64,000 nt of DNA from Bradyrhizobium sp. BR13661 (GCF_029892425.1 NZ_JARXWB010000012.1:62001-126000), one strand, 5' to 3'; shown: positions 1 through 8,746, numbered from the stretch's first letter. Notes: generated from the letters alone by a model not told the origin. A program made the numbers and translations.

Positions 1-700
1 AAATGTCGTCGGCGCTGCTCTCGACCAGCATCTGCTTGTGCCGCTCGTCCGCCATGCTCTCGCGCGTCGCGATGAATTTCGTGCCCATGTAGCCGAGATC
101 GCACCCGAGCACTTCAGCTGCGTGCAAAGCGCGGCCATCGCTGATGCCACCGGCAAGCACGATGATGCCGTCGTAGAACGCGCGCACCGCACGGACGAAG
201 GCGAAGGGATTGAGCCAGCCGGTCTGCCCGCCGGCGCCCGCGGTAAGCAGCACGAGTCCGTCAGCGCCCGCTGCGACCGCGCGCTCGGCGTGGCGGATGG
301 AAGCAACGTCAGCCAGCACCAGCGCACCGGAATCGTGCAGTGGCTTCAACACCGGAGCGGGCGAGCCAACCGAGGTGATGACAATCTCGGGCTGGTGCTT
401 GAGCAGCACGGCGAGATCCTGCTCGAGCCGCGCATTCGAACGGTGCACGATCAGGTTCGGACAGAGCGGTGCAGCCTTGCGGCCGGCCTGATCCTCGTGC
501 TGCCGCAGCCGTGTTGCGATCTCGTTGAGCCATTCATCGAGCTGTTCCGTATTGCGGCAATTCACGGTGGGGAAGCTGCCGATCACGCCGTTACGGCAAG
601 CCGCGACCATGAGCTCGACGCCCGACACCAGGAACATTGGCGCGGCAATCAGCGGCAAGTTCAGACGATCGTGAAATCGTTGCAGTCGAACCGATGCCAC
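1..700 (-). CDS. Nitronate monooxygenase-like flavoprotein (3' end cut by window edge)
   Basis: The minus-strand reading frame runs off the left edge. It starts at a GTG (700-698) directly after an in-frame TGA and begins MASVRLQRFHDRL, then LPLIAAPMFLVSG, the usual N-terminus of FMN-dependent nitronate monooxygenase/2-nitropropane dioxygenase TIM barrels. It continues with GSFPTVNCR, a substrate-loop region, and LLTAGAGGQTGW. That last motif aligns with the AGGH catalytic-base segment of class I enzymes, but has Gln where the paralogue at 3565-4533 has His. The family oxidises alkyl nitronates with FMN, but many members are unspecified flavin oxidoreductases. The gene is divergent from the acyl-CoA synthetase at 809, so the 108 bp between them should hold both promoters. 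Family is firm; substrate is unknown. Confidence 0.85.
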   Translation of the reverse strand, partial: MASVRLQRFHDRLNLPLIAAPMFLVSGVELMVAACRNGVIGSFPTVNCRNTEQLDEWLNEIATRLRQHEDQAGRKAAPLCPNLIVHRSNARLEQDLAVLLKHQPEIVITSVGSPAPVLKPLHDSGALVLADVASIRHAERAVAAGADGLVLLTAGAGGQTGWLNPFAFVRAVRAFYDGIIVLAGGISDGRALHAAEVLGCDLGYMGTKFIATRESMADERHKQMLVESSADDI

Positions 701-808
701 TCATGCCTCCCTGCGCGGGCTTTGTCGTTCCATCCCGCATTCTCTGTGCTAGCGTTGCACACAAACATTGGCACGCGAAACGCCAATGAAGAAGCAACGA
801 GGAAACAT

Positions 809-2371
809 ATGTCCGATCTGCTCCACGCATCATCCCCAACTTGCGCGCAGACGCTGCGGGCGCTGGCGCGCTATCCCGATCGCACTGCATTCTCATGGCC
901 CGGCGGATCGCTGAGCTATCAGGGCACGCTCGATCTGATCGGACGCCTCCAGGGCGTGTTCATGCGGCTCGGCCTGCAGCCGGGCGCACGCGTCGCTTTC
1001 CTCACCGCCAATCGTGCCGACACCTGGTGCGCCGGCGTCGCGGCCCAACTGTCGCGATGCTGCGTCACCTGGCTGCATCCGCTGGGATCGCAGGGCGACC
1101 AGCTGTTTCAGCTCGAGGATTCCGAAGCCGAAGTGCTGGTGGTCGATGTCGCCGCCTTCCGCGATCGCGGCGGCGAACTCGCCGCGAAGGCCCCGCTGCT
1201 CAAAGCGGTCTTCACGATGGGGCCCGCCGATTACGGCGTCGATCTGCTGGCGGCGGTCGAGGGCGCGGGCCATGCCAGCGCGCTGTGCCTCGCAAATCTC
1301 GACGATCTCTCCACGCTGAACTACACCGGCGGTACGACAGGCAAGTCCAAGGGCGCGCTGCGCTATCACCGCGAGAACGCCGGAGCCGCCGGTGCGATCC
1401 TCGCCGACTTCGAGATCCCCGACGCCGCACGCTATCTCACCGTCGCCCCGATCAGCCACGTCGCCGGCACGAAGGTGCTGCCGACGCTGATGCGCGGAGG
1501 CACCGTGCACATGCTGAAAGGATTCGATCCCGAGGCCGTGCTGGCGACGATCGCGCGCGAGCGCATCAACTTCACGCTGTTCGTGCCGACCATGATCTAC
1601 GTGCTGCTCGATCATCCCTCACTTGACAAGACCGACCTCTCTTCGCTCGAACTCGTGCTCTACGGCGCGTCCGCGATGTCGCCGAGCCGGCTGGTCGAGG
1701 GCATCGAGCGCATCGGTCCGGTGTTCTCGCAGCTCTATGGCCAGACCGAATGCTATCCGGTCTCGGTGCTGCGCAAGAAAGATCACGATCCCAGGACACC
1801 GGAGCTGTTCTTGTCGTGCGGCTTCCCGATCGCCGCCTGCGAGGTGAAGATCCTCGACGACAACGACCAGGAAGTGAAGACGGGCGAGGCCGGCGAAATC
1901 TGCGTGCGCGCGCCGCATGTGATGGCGGAGTACTGGAAGCGGCCTGACATCACTGCGGAGACGTTGAAGAACGGCTGGGTTCACACCGGCGACATCGCGC
2001 GTCAGGACGAGCGCGGCTACATGTTCATCCTCGATCGGAAGAAGGACATGATCGTCACCGGCGGCTTCAACATCTTTCCGCGCGAGGTCGAGGACGTGCT
2101 CTCGCAACATGCTGACGTCGCGATGGTCGCGGTCGTCGGCATTCCCGACGAGAAATGGGGCGAAGCCGTCACCGCCATCGTCGTGCCGCGCGAGGGCGCC
2201 AAGCCCGATCCGGACGAACTGATCAATATGGTGCGGACCCGAAAGGGTTCCGCGCATGCGCCGAAGCAGATTCAGTTCGTCAAGCAGCTGCCGATGACCG
2301 GCGTCGGCAAGGTCGACAAGAAGGTGCTGCGTGCGGGCTTCTGGAGTGGCCGGGACCGGATGGTGGGATAA
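809..2371 (+). CDS. AMP-forming acyl-CoA synthetase
   Basis: A 520-aa member of the ANL (AMP-binding) superfamily, which activates a carboxylic acid to acyl-AMP and then acyl-CoA. The P-loop-like A3 motif YTGGTTGKSKG, the A5 motif YGQTE, the A7/A8 segment HTGDIARQDERGY and the hinge DRKKDMIVTGGFN are all present, with the C-terminal catalytic Lys region at GVGKVDKK. The open frame extends far upstream, but the ATG at 809 is preferred: it follows a GAGGA ribosome-binding site and gives MSDLLHASSPTCAQTLRALA, a normal start for the family. The flanking nitronate monooxygenase and thioesterase genes suggest degradation of an unusual acid; the acyl substrate cannot be read from sequence. Confidence 0.9.
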   Translation: MSDLLHASSPTCAQTLRALARYPDRTAFSWPGGSLSYQGTLDLIGRLQGVFMRLGLQPGARVAFLTANRADTWCAGVAAQLSRCCVTWLHPLGSQGDQLFQLEDSEAEVLVVDVAAFRDRGGELAAKAPLLKAVFTMGPADYGVDLLAAVEGAGHASALCLANLDDLSTLNYTGGTTGKSKGALRYHRENAGAAGAILADFEIPDAARYLTVAPISHVAGTKVLPTLMRGGTVHMLKGFDPEAVLATIARERINFTLFVPTMIYVLLDHPSLDKTDLSSLELVLYGASAMSPSRLVEGIERIGPVFSQLYGQTECYPVSVLRKKDHDPRTPELFLSCGFPIAACEVKILDDNDQEVKTGEAGEICVRAPHVMAEYWKRPDITAETLKNGWVHTGDIARQDERGYMFILDRKKDMIVTGGFNIFPREVEDVLSQHADVAMVAVVGIPDEKWGEAVTAIVVPREGAKPDPDELINMVRTRKGSAHAPKQIQFVKQLPMTGVGKVDKKVLRAGFWSGRDRMVG

Positions 2372-2576
2372 ACCCCCTGATTGCGGCGACGGGTTCGGAC
2401 TACACGCATCGCGCGAAATTTTCGGAACGACAGCATTTTCACCCGGGATTTTACGGTGTCGTTGTGGCCCCCGCACCACAACGCGCAACGGAGTGCACAT
2501 CCGTGAGGCCCGCGCGATTGCCCGCGAATCAGGGAATCAACTAGACCGCTGATGGGGCTGGGAAGTGGAGTGGGAC
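2372..2576. other. Intergenic stretch before a small ORF
   Basis: About 200 bp after the acyl-CoA synthetase with no recognisable gene, repeat or strong terminator. Overlapping frames exist but have shadow-type composition (Arg/Ala-rich). It may carry the promoter for the 32-codon ORF at 2577. Confidence 0.3.
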
Positions 2577-2675
2577 ATGAGAGTCGCTTCCCTGGAAAGT
2601 GCAGTCGCCGCGGTCACGTTGATCATGGCTATCCTCGTGGTGCTGTGGGAGATCAAGATCTTCTACGGTTTTTGA
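2577..2675 (+). CDS. Possible 32-aa single-pass membrane peptide
   Basis: A short open frame begins at an ATG 6-7 bp after a purine-rich GAAGTGGAGTG stretch and encodes MRVASLESAVAAVTLIMAIL, followed by a Val-Val-Leu-Trp-Glu-Ile-Lys tail and TGA. About 17 hydrophobic residues (9-24) could span the membrane once, leaving a short charged and aromatic C-terminus. It lies in a 408-bp gap between the acyl-CoA synthetase and the thioesterase gene, which faces the other way. I do not recognise a family. The coherent hydrophobic segment and plausible ribosome-binding site favour a real small protein, but chance cannot be excluded. Confidence 0.45.
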   Translation: MRVASLESAVAAVTLIMAILVVLWEIKIFYGF

Positions 2676-2779
2676 ACTGGCAGGATGCCACCTCTGAGAC
2701 GGCCGGGCATCCCTTCCGCGGCGGCGGAAGCCTGCCGTTCAATCGGCCCACGCAGCAAGCACGGCACCTGCCGTAGCTC

Positions 2780-3565
2780 TCACCGCTTCTCGATCACCAG
2801 ACTCTGCACCGCGCGGCCAAAATAGCCCTGCCTGTCCGCAAGCCGCGACATCGCGAGCCCGGCACCATCAGGACCAATCCAGGATTCGCCGTCGAGCAGG
2901 ATCCAGTCGCCGACCGGTTGGCGCGCAAGATTCACCGAGAGATCAGCGTTGATGTAGGTCCAGGTGCGGAAGTCGAGCGTCGAGGCCGTGCCGTTGGAGA
3001 AATCGGCAGCGACCACGGCGCGCATCGCCTGCGAGACCACCTCGCCTTCGACAAGCGGGTGGTCGAGGCGAAACCAGATCGCACCGGCACCGGCCTGCCC
3101 GAAGCGGCCGCGCGCGGCGCGCATCGAGACCATGCCCGCGAACGGACTGGTCGCGCCATGGCCGTCCTCGACCAGCGAGTCCTCGGGCGACGGCAGCGTC
3201 ACCGGCAGATCCTTGATGTCATCGGGCAATGGCTGCGACTGCTGCTTGATCTTGAGCACGGTGGCGCCGACGACCTGCACGTCATCGGCGAAGAGCTTGA
3301 CCTCGCAGAGCTGGATCTTGCGTCCCTCGCGCAAAACCTCAGTCTCGATGGTAAGCGGCGCGACGGGCACCGGACGCATCAGATCGATGGTGACGCGCGC
3401 GATGTTCATCGGCACGGGTGTCGGAATCCGCTCCGCCGCCCACGTCACCAGCGCCGACGGCGCCGAACCGTGCTGCATGCGCCGGTCCCATGGACCGGCG
3501 GCGTTGGGGCTGGTGATGACGCTGTTGCCGTCAACACGGTAGATGGCGGTCATTTCGAGAGCCAT
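2780..3565 (-). CDS. Acyl-CoA thioesterase-like double-hotdog protein
   Basis: 261 aa. The pattern matches the TesB-like/4HBT_3 thioesterase superfamily: an N-terminal hotdog with GPWDRRMQHGSAPSALVTWA, then ARVTIDLMRPVPVAPL and TEVLREGRKIQL, and a second half with RTWTYINADLSVNLARQP and WILLDGESW. Such proteins hydrolyse acyl-CoA thioesters in the cytoplasm. The ATG at 3565 shares a base with the stop codon of the upstream nitronate monooxygenase gene (TAATG), so the two are translationally coupled. A second ATG at 3553 (MTAIYRVDG) is also possible. Pairing with an acyl-CoA synthetase and flavoproteins suggests an acyl degradation module. Family is likely; the substrate is unknown. Confidence 0.8.
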   Translation of the reverse strand: MALEMTAIYRVDGNSVITSPNAAGPWDRRMQHGSAPSALVTWAAERIPTPVPMNIARVTIDLMRPVPVAPLTIETEVLREGRKIQLCEVKLFADDVQVVGATVLKIKQQSQPLPDDIKDLPVTLPSPEDSLVEDGHGATSPFAGMVSMRAARGRFGQAGAGAIWFRLDHPLVEGEVVSQAMRAVVAADFSNGTASTLDFRTWTYINADLSVNLARQPVGDWILLDGESWIGPDGAGLAMSRLADRQGYFGRAVQSLVIEKR

Positions 3566-4533
3566 TACAACGGCGGATCGATCGCCTCGTCGTATTCCTT
3601 CTTGAATCGCGCGATCAGCTCGGCGGCGGGCAAGACCTTGTCGATGCTGCCGATACCCTGGCCGGAACCCCAGATCTCCTTCCACGCTTTCGGCTTGGCT
3701 CGCTCGCCGGAGGCGTCGGTGCCGAAATTCATCTTGGAGGGATCCGACGTCGGCAGGTTTTCCGGATCCATGCCGGCGGCGAGGATCGAGGGCTTCAGGT
3801 AGTTGCCGTGCACGCCGGTGAAGAGGTTGGAGTAGACGATGTCATCGGCCGTCGAGCCCGCGATCATCTCCTTGTACTTCTCGACCGCGTTGGCTTCCTT
3901 GGTGGCGATGAAGGCCGAGCCGATATAGGCGAAATCTGCACCGAGAATGCGTGCGGCGCGGATCGCCTTGCCGTTGCCGATGGCGCCCGACAGCGCGATC
4001 GGACCGTCGAACCATTTGCGCGTCTCGGCGACGAAGGCGAGCGGCGAGATGGTGCCGGCATGACCGCCGGCGCCTGCCGCGACCAGGATCAGGCCGTCGG
4101 CGCCCTTCTCGATCGCCTTGTGTGCGAATTTCTGGTTGATGACGTCGTGGAAGACGATGCCGCCCCAGCCGTGCACAGCCTGATTCAGCTCCTCGCGTGC
4201 GCCGAGCGAGGAGATGATCATCGGCACCTTGTACTTGGCGCAGAGCTGCATGTCGTGGTCGAGCCGGTTGTTCGACTTGTGCACGATCTGGTTGACAGCG
4301 AACGGCGCCGACGGCTTGTCGGGATGGGCGCGGTCATAGGCCGCGAGCTCTTCCGTGATCCGCGCCAGCCATTCGTCGAGCAGCTCGGGCGGCCGCGCAT
4401 TCAGCGACGGGAATGATCCCACCACGCCCGCCTTGCACTGCGCGATCACGAGGTCGGGCACCGAGATGATGAAGAGCGGCGAACCGATCACGGGGATCGA
4501 CAGGCGTCCCTTGAACAGAGCGGGCATGGACAT
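3565..4533 (-). CDS. Nitronate monooxygenase-like flavoprotein
   Basis: 322 aa from ATG 4533 (MSMPALFKGRLSIPVIGSPL). It has the FMN TIM-barrel landmarks: GSPLFIISVPDLV, GSFPSLNARP, VHKSNNRLDHD, GADGLILVAAGAGGHAG and GAIGNGKAIRAARILGADFA. The His of AGGHAG corresponds to the catalytic base of class I nitronate monooxygenases, so this copy looks catalytically complete, whereas the paralogue at the left edge has Gln there. It is the first gene of a two-gene unit with the thioesterase, overlapping by one base. The upstream frame extends to 4590, but the start used here begins exactly where the family homology does. Likely role: oxidative denitration or a related flavin oxidation. Confidence 0.88.
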   Translation of the reverse strand: MSMPALFKGRLSIPVIGSPLFIISVPDLVIAQCKAGVVGSFPSLNARPPELLDEWLARITEELAAYDRAHPDKPSAPFAVNQIVHKSNNRLDHDMQLCAKYKVPMIISSLGAREELNQAVHGWGGIVFHDVINQKFAHKAIEKGADGLILVAAGAGGHAGTISPLAFVAETRKWFDGPIALSGAIGNGKAIRAARILGADFAYIGSAFIATKEANAVEKYKEMIAGSTADDIVYSNLFTGVHGNYLKPSILAAGMDPENLPTSDPSKMNFGTDASGERAKPKAWKEIWGSGQGIGSIDKVLPAAELIARFKKEYDEAIDPPL

Positions 4534-4675
4534 TTTCGGAGCGATCCTTTGCTTGCAAGACGCATGAGAGGGTTGGGACCATACCAACAAGGCAATCTTT
4601 CCACTGTCAAGTATTGCGTTTTGGCGCCGTGGCGGACGGCGTTACCGCAATTCCAACCCGCGGAATTCAGGGACT

Positions 4676-4780
4676 GTCATTCCGGGGCGCGCCTCTTGCG
4701 CGAGCCCGGAATCCATTTCGCAATTCGCGCTGACGCCCGATGGATTCCGGGCTCGACGCTGCGCGTCGCCCCGGAATGAC
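4676..4780. repeat. Imperfect palindromic intergenic repeat (family A)
   Basis: The arms GTCATTCCGGGGCG and CGCCCCGGAATGAC are reverse complements, and inner arms GAGCCCGGAATCCAT / ATGGATTCCGGGCTC also pair, giving a long hairpin. It sits between two minus-strand genes and resembles REP-like elements common in Bradyrhizobium and Rhodopseudomonas genomes. Confidence 0.8.
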
Positions 4781-4798
4781 GGTGGGAGAGACTTGTGC

Positions 4799-6199
4799 CT
4801 AGCCAATCAAATCCGGATTGATCAACCGCTCGAACGAGAACATCTCGTCCCATTTCTCCTGCGTCAGCAGCTTGCGTTCGGTCACCACGATCTGGTGCAG
4901 CGACTTGCCGCTCTTGTAACCCTCACGCGCGATCTCGGCGCATTGCTTGTAGCCGAGCAGCGGCTTCAGCACCGTGACGATGCCGAGCGAATTGAGCACG
5001 ATGTTGCGGGTGTGCTCTTCGTTCGCGGTGATACCGACGACGCAATTCTCGCGCAGGCTGTTGACCGCGCGCTCCATGGTGCGGATCGAGAAGAACAGCG
5101 CGAACGAGATCACCGGCTCCATCACGTTGAGCTGAAGCTGACCGGCGGAAGCCGCGAGCGTCACCGTCGTATCGAGCCCGATGACGAGGAAGCTGGTCTG
5201 GTTGACCACCTCGGGGATCACGGGATTGACCTTGCCCGGCATGATCGATGAGCCCGGCTGCAATTGCGGCAGGTTGATCTCGTTGAAGCCGGCGCGCGGG
5301 CCGGAAGCCAGCAGGCGAATGTCGTTGCAGATCTTGGTCAGCTTGCTCGCCGTACGTTTCAGCACGCCGGAGAGCTGCACATAGGCGCCGGTGTCCGAGG
5401 TCGCCTCGACCAGATCGCCGGCGAGAATGAAATCGACGCCGGTCAGCGCGCTGAGATGCCGGACCGCGAGCTTGGGATAGCCGACGGCCGCGGTGACCGA
5501 GGTGCCGATCGCGGTTGCGCCGAGATTGATCTCGCGCAGCAGTGCGCGCGCTTCGGAGATGCGGTCGACCTCCTCACCGATCGTGGTGCCCCATCCCCGG
5601 AATTCGGCTCCTAACGACATCGGCACCGCGTCCTGCAGATGCGTGCGGCCCATCTTCAGCACGCGTTCGAACTCGCGGCCCTTGGCAAAGAACGCCTCCT
5701 GGAGCTGGCGCAGCGCCGTCATGTAGCTTTCGAGACGCAGGATCAGCGCCAGCCGAAACGCGGTTGGATAGGTGTCGTTGGTGGACTGGCCGTAATTGAC
5801 GTGGTCGTTCGGACTGACGTGCTGGTAGTCACCCTTGACGAAGCCGAGCGATTCCAGCGCGAGGTTGGCGATGACCTCGTTGGCATTCATGTTGGTCGAG
5901 GTGCCGGCGCCGCCCTGGATGAAGTCGGTGACGAACTGATCCATCATGTCGCCAGCGATGACGCGGTCGCAGCCGACGACGATCGCATCGGCCACCTTGG
6001 CGTCGATCGCGCCGAGATCGCGATTGGCCATCGCCGCGGCCTTCTTCACGTAGCCCAGCGCCTTCACGAAGTAAGGCTCCTGGTTCATCGGAATGCCGGT
6101 GATGTGGAAGTTCTCCTTCCCCCGGATGGTCTGAACGCCGTAATAGATGTCGTCGGCGATCTCACGTTGTCCGAGGAAGTCCTGCTCGTAGCGGCTCAT
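4799..6199 (-). CDS. aspA: Aspartate ammonia-lyase
   Basis: 466 aa, the full length of the aspartase/fumarase superfamily. It catalyses reversible deamination of L-aspartate to fumarate and ammonia. Family landmarks are GAGTSTNMNANEV (residues 97-109), the GQSTNDTYPTA region (137-147), the GRTHLQDAVP segment (184-193) and the flexible catalytic loop GSSIMPGKVNP (316-326), whose Ser acts as general base. Fumarase C shares these motifs. The N-terminal DFLGQREIADDIYYGVQT and the LLGYKQCAEIA region favour aspartase. It stands alone, with a palindromic repeat downstream. Confidence 0.92.
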   Translation of the reverse strand: MSRYEQDFLGQREIADDIYYGVQTIRGKENFHITGIPMNQEPYFVKALGYVKKAAAMANRDLGAIDAKVADAIVVGCDRVIAGDMMDQFVTDFIQGGAGTSTNMNANEVIANLALESLGFVKGDYQHVSPNDHVNYGQSTNDTYPTAFRLALILRLESYMTALRQLQEAFFAKGREFERVLKMGRTHLQDAVPMSLGAEFRGWGTTIGEEVDRISEARALLREINLGATAIGTSVTAAVGYPKLAVRHLSALTGVDFILAGDLVEATSDTGAYVQLSGVLKRTASKLTKICNDIRLLASGPRAGFNEINLPQLQPGSSIMPGKVNPVIPEVVNQTSFLVIGLDTTVTLAASAGQLQLNVMEPVISFALFFSIRTMERAVNSLRENCVVGITANEEHTRNIVLNSLGIVTVLKPLLGYKQCAEIAREGYKSGKSLHQIVVTERKLLTQEKWDEMFSFERLINPDLIG

Positions 6200-6235
6200 G
6201 GGCGCTCCTTGCTGCTCGCGCGCGGCGTCATCGCA

Positions 6236-6775
6236 TCAGTTCTGGCACAGCGCGCTGGTGACGACGGTATCGGTGCGGCAATCGTCAGGTTTGCGTTGCC
6301 GGCCCGGAATCAGAACCTTGGCCGAGCACTTCTCGGCGGAATCGGTGTTGAGGCTTTTGCCTTCCTTGTAGCCCTTGCTCTGGCAGAGCTGGTTGGCGGC
6401 GAGCTTGCAGTCGGGCGCACCGTTCGAGGAGAGCGGACAGGCCGTACGCCCGGAGACCATGGTCGACGGCGTCGCCAGTCGCGACAGGTCGTTCATGGTC
6501 TCGCTTGGGCTTTTGATCGGCGGCAGGATCGAGGGCAGCTTGTCGAACAGCTTGCCCATCTCATGGATCAGCCCGGGATTGTCATCGGCCGCCGGCGGCC
6601 CTGATGCGGGGGGTGTCGAAGGCGGCGGCACGGCCTGCGGCCCCTGCTCCTGCACGCCGAGCGAAGGCGGGGCCGATTGCGCCGAACCGGTCGCGCCGGC
6701 ACCGAGCAGGAGCAGAAGCGCTGCCGATATCAGCGTCCCGAACCGCACCGCCGGATTGCCCGATCGAACCATCAT
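6236..6775 (-). CDS. Secreted Pro-rich, Cys-containing protein
   Basis: 179 aa from ATG 6775 (a second ATG follows at once). A hydrophobic leader (TLISAALLLLLGAGATG, about residues 12-28) is followed by a Sec cleavage-like site SAQS, a Pro/Ala/Gly linker, and a C-terminal part with five spaced cysteines (ACPLS, PDCKL, LCQSKGYKEG, KCSAKV, DDCRT) and a final ALCQN. The even cysteine content suggests disulfides in the periplasm. I recognise the type from alphaproteobacterial hypothetical proteins, but no function can be assigned. It lies 36 bp upstream of aspA in the same direction and may be cotranscribed. Confidence 0.75.
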   Translation of the reverse strand: MMVRSGNPAVRFGTLISAALLLLLGAGATGSAQSAPPSLGVQEQGPQAVPPPSTPPASGPPAADDNPGLIHEMGKLFDKLPSILPPIKSPSETMNDLSRLATPSTMVSGRTACPLSSNGAPDCKLAANQLCQSKGYKEGKSLNTDSAEKCSAKVLIPGRQRKPDDCRTDTVVTSALCQN

Positions 6776-6822
6776 GAGGGCAACCGTAACCGAACGCGAC
6801 GCAGCGGCAAAGCGCCAGAAAC

Positions 6823-7404
6823 CTAGATCAGCTTGATGGCCACCACAAATCCGAGCACCAGCACGGCGGCGCCGAGCGCGACCCACAGGCCGAGATGCTC
6901 TTCGAGCTTGTGCCGGATCAAGTCGCCGTAGCGGTTGAGCAGGATCGCCACGATGAAGAAGCGTCCGCCGCGCGCGACGATCGAGCACAGGACGAATAAA
7001 ATGAGATTATAGCCGGCGAAGCCCGAGGTGATGGTCACGAGCTTGTAGGGGATCGGCGTCAGCCCCTTGAGCAGGATGATTACCGCACCCCATTCGGCAT
7101 AGGAGGCGCGGAAAGCGTCAACCTTGTCGCCGAGGCCGTAGACCTGGATCAGCCAGTGGCCGACCGAGTCGAACAACAGCGCGCCGATGGCATAGCCGAG
7201 CAGACCGCCCAACACTGACGTCGCAGTGCAGATAGCCGCGTAGACCCACGCGCGCTGCGGGCGCGCCAGTGACATCGGAATCAGCATCACGTCCGGGGGA
7301 ACGGGAAAGAAGGAGCTTTCGGCGAAAGCCACGGCACCCATGATCCAGAGCGCGTGAGGCTTGTGGGCGGCGTCGATGCACCAGTCGTAGATACGTTTTA
7401 GCAT
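6823..7404 (-). CDS. YqaA/DedA-family inner-membrane protein
   Basis: 193 aa from ATG 7404 (MLKRIYDWCIDAAHKPHALW). The VTT/SNARE-associated (DedA/YqaA) pattern is visible: AFAESSFFPVPPDVMLIPM near residues 25-45, then a Gly-rich membrane-embedded segment, KGLTPIPYKLVTITSGFAGY in the middle, and a C-terminal transmembrane helix (about residues 172-190). Members are polytopic inner-membrane proteins; some DedA proteins flip undecaprenyl phosphate or phospholipids, but the YqaA branch is less well defined. The longer upstream frame to 7539 has no family similarity, so the later start is used. Confidence 0.87.
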   Translation of the reverse strand: MLKRIYDWCIDAAHKPHALWIMGAVAFAESSFFPVPPDVMLIPMSLARPQRAWVYAAICTATSVLGGLLGYAIGALLFDSVGHWLIQVYGLGDKVDAFRASYAEWGAVIILLKGLTPIPYKLVTITSGFAGYNLILFVLCSIVARGGRFFIVAILLNRYGDLIRHKLEEHLGLWVALGAAVLVLGFVVAIKLI

Positions 7405-7568
7405 GGCGCCGCGATGAAGCACCATGGGGCGGATTTGTCCATCGCGAGTTTTGTGACGGTTTAGCGTGATCCGGACCCGAAGGGCCGCGTTAGTGCAAAG
7501 TGTGGGCGTTTTTCCGAAAAGATCACGCTCAAACAACAACCTGAAGCGCGATGACGCTTCATCGCGCT

Positions 7569-7973
7569 TCAGTGCCGTTTACGCGCCGCGCGGCCTTCGA
7601 GCGCGACAATAGGCCGCCGCCTGGAGATGCTCGGTGACGCGACTTTGGGCAGCTTCATCGACGATTTAGGTAGCTTTTCGGCAATGCCGAGCAAGTCTTC
7701 GCGGCGTGACATTTCTCGCCAGACGTCCTCGGGGCGCACGCCGGCGGACGCCCAGAGCACGGTGAGATTGTAGAGCAGATCGGCGCTTTCCCGGACCACG
7801 GCCTCACGGTCGCCGTTGACCGCATCGATCACGACCTCGATCGCCTCTTCGGCCAGCTTCTTCGCCATTTTGGAAGGCCCACGCTGAAACAGCCGGGCCG
7901 TACGCGATGTTGCCGGATCAAGATCTCTGGCCGCGAGCACAGCCAGATATAGCCGCTCAAGCGAATCACTCAT
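7569..7973 (-). CDS. hisE: HisE-like phosphoribosyl-ATP pyrophosphatase
   Basis: 134 aa. The MazG-like all-alpha NTP pyrophosphatase fold is indicated by KMAKKLAEEAIEVVIDAV (about residues 35-52) and RESADLLYNLTVLWA (about 61-75), which carry the Mg-binding E..E and E..D residues of HisE. The enzyme hydrolyses phosphoribosyl-ATP to phosphoribosyl-AMP, step two of histidine synthesis. HisE proteins are usually about 105-110 aa; here a basic tail after residue about 105 (PKVASPSISRRRPIV and on) adds roughly 25 residues. No other his gene is nearby, so this could be a second or repurposed copy. Confidence 0.8.
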   Translation of the reverse strand: MSDSLERLYLAVLAARDLDPATSRTARLFQRGPSKMAKKLAEEAIEVVIDAVNGDREAVVRESADLLYNLTVLWASAGVRPEDVWREMSRREDLLGIAEKLPKSSMKLPKVASPSISRRRPIVALEGRAARKRH

Positions 7974-8035
7974 GTACTCAAAACTACTCTAAACAAATGG
8001 TCGACGCGTTAACGCTTGAGAATAAAAGACAAAAC

Positions 8036-8062
8036 AGGCCGGCGCGACAAGCGCGCCGGCCT
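8036..8062 (-). terminator. Rho-independent terminator
   Basis: A perfect 11-bp GC-rich stem (AGGCCGGCGCG / CGCGCCGGCCT) with a 5-nt loop. Read on the minus strand it is followed by a T-rich stretch (GTTTTGTCTTTT). It lies just downstream of the minus-strand gene 8078-8449. Confidence 0.8.
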
Positions 8063-8077
8063 TTCGTGGTCAACGAC

Positions 8078-8449
8078 TCACCAACACCCGGCGCCGCTTC
8101 TGCTGCAAGTGGCGAAGGGGTCCCGGCCGACATTGCCATTGCCCGGGTAGTCGCGGCTGTTGCTGTGGTAATAGCTCGGGCCGCCGTAATAGACAGGGCC
8201 TTCATCGTAGTAGACCGGGCCGCCGCCGTAATAGGCCGGAGCGTCATAGGCGTAGGAATCGCGGCTCGCGGCGATCGCAAGGCCGGTGCCGATGGCGGCA
8301 AAAGCCGCGAGCGCGGCTGCACCGCCGCCGCCATGCCAGTGGCGGCCGCCGGCGTACGATGCGGTGGGGGCGACACTGGTCAGCGCCAGCACCGCAGCGG
8401 TGGCAAGAACGGCCTTGCGGCCGGCAAACTTCGAAAATCGGTCAAACAT
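8078..8449 (-). CDS. Small secreted Gly/Tyr-rich protein
   Basis: 123 aa from ATG 8449, with AAGGAGGG as a strong upstream ribosome-binding site. The N-terminal hydrophobic leader (AVLATAAVLALTSVAPTASYA, one step of the usual Sec signal) is followed by GGRHWHGGGG, a short Ala-rich hydrophobic segment, and a Tyr/Gly-rich region of repeated GGPVYY/EGPVYYGG units. It ends with two Cys in DPFATCSRSGAGCW. This class of short Tyr/Gly-rich exported proteins is common in Bradyrhizobium, with no known function. A terminator follows, so it is probably monocistronic. Confidence 0.75.
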   Translation of the reverse strand: MFDRFSKFAGRKAVLATAAVLALTSVAPTASYAGGRHWHGGGGAAALAAFAAIGTGLAIAASRDSYAYDAPAYYGGGPVYYDEGPVYYGGPSYYHSNSRDYPGNGNVGRDPFATCSRSGAGCW

Positions 8450-8746
8450 GATCTGGACCCTCCTTGGGACCTTCATTGGTGCCTCGAGACAGGCTCATGT
8501 CTTCAAACACCCGCATCCCATTTTGGGTTCCCCACCCCCAACACAAGCTGAACGGCCTTGCGTGATCGTGACGCAAGCGCCGCTCATCCCCGGTTCAGGT
8601 TCGGTCATGCTGGCAAACCCGGCGCGGGCCGGCCCAGCGGGCACGTCGAGCGAAAAGACCAAAAGCTTCCGCTGTATCTCTCTGGCGATCCCTGCTTAAA
8701 ATGTGGTCCCGTCGTCACGCCGCCTGCCTGGGTCAGCGCCTGCCTC

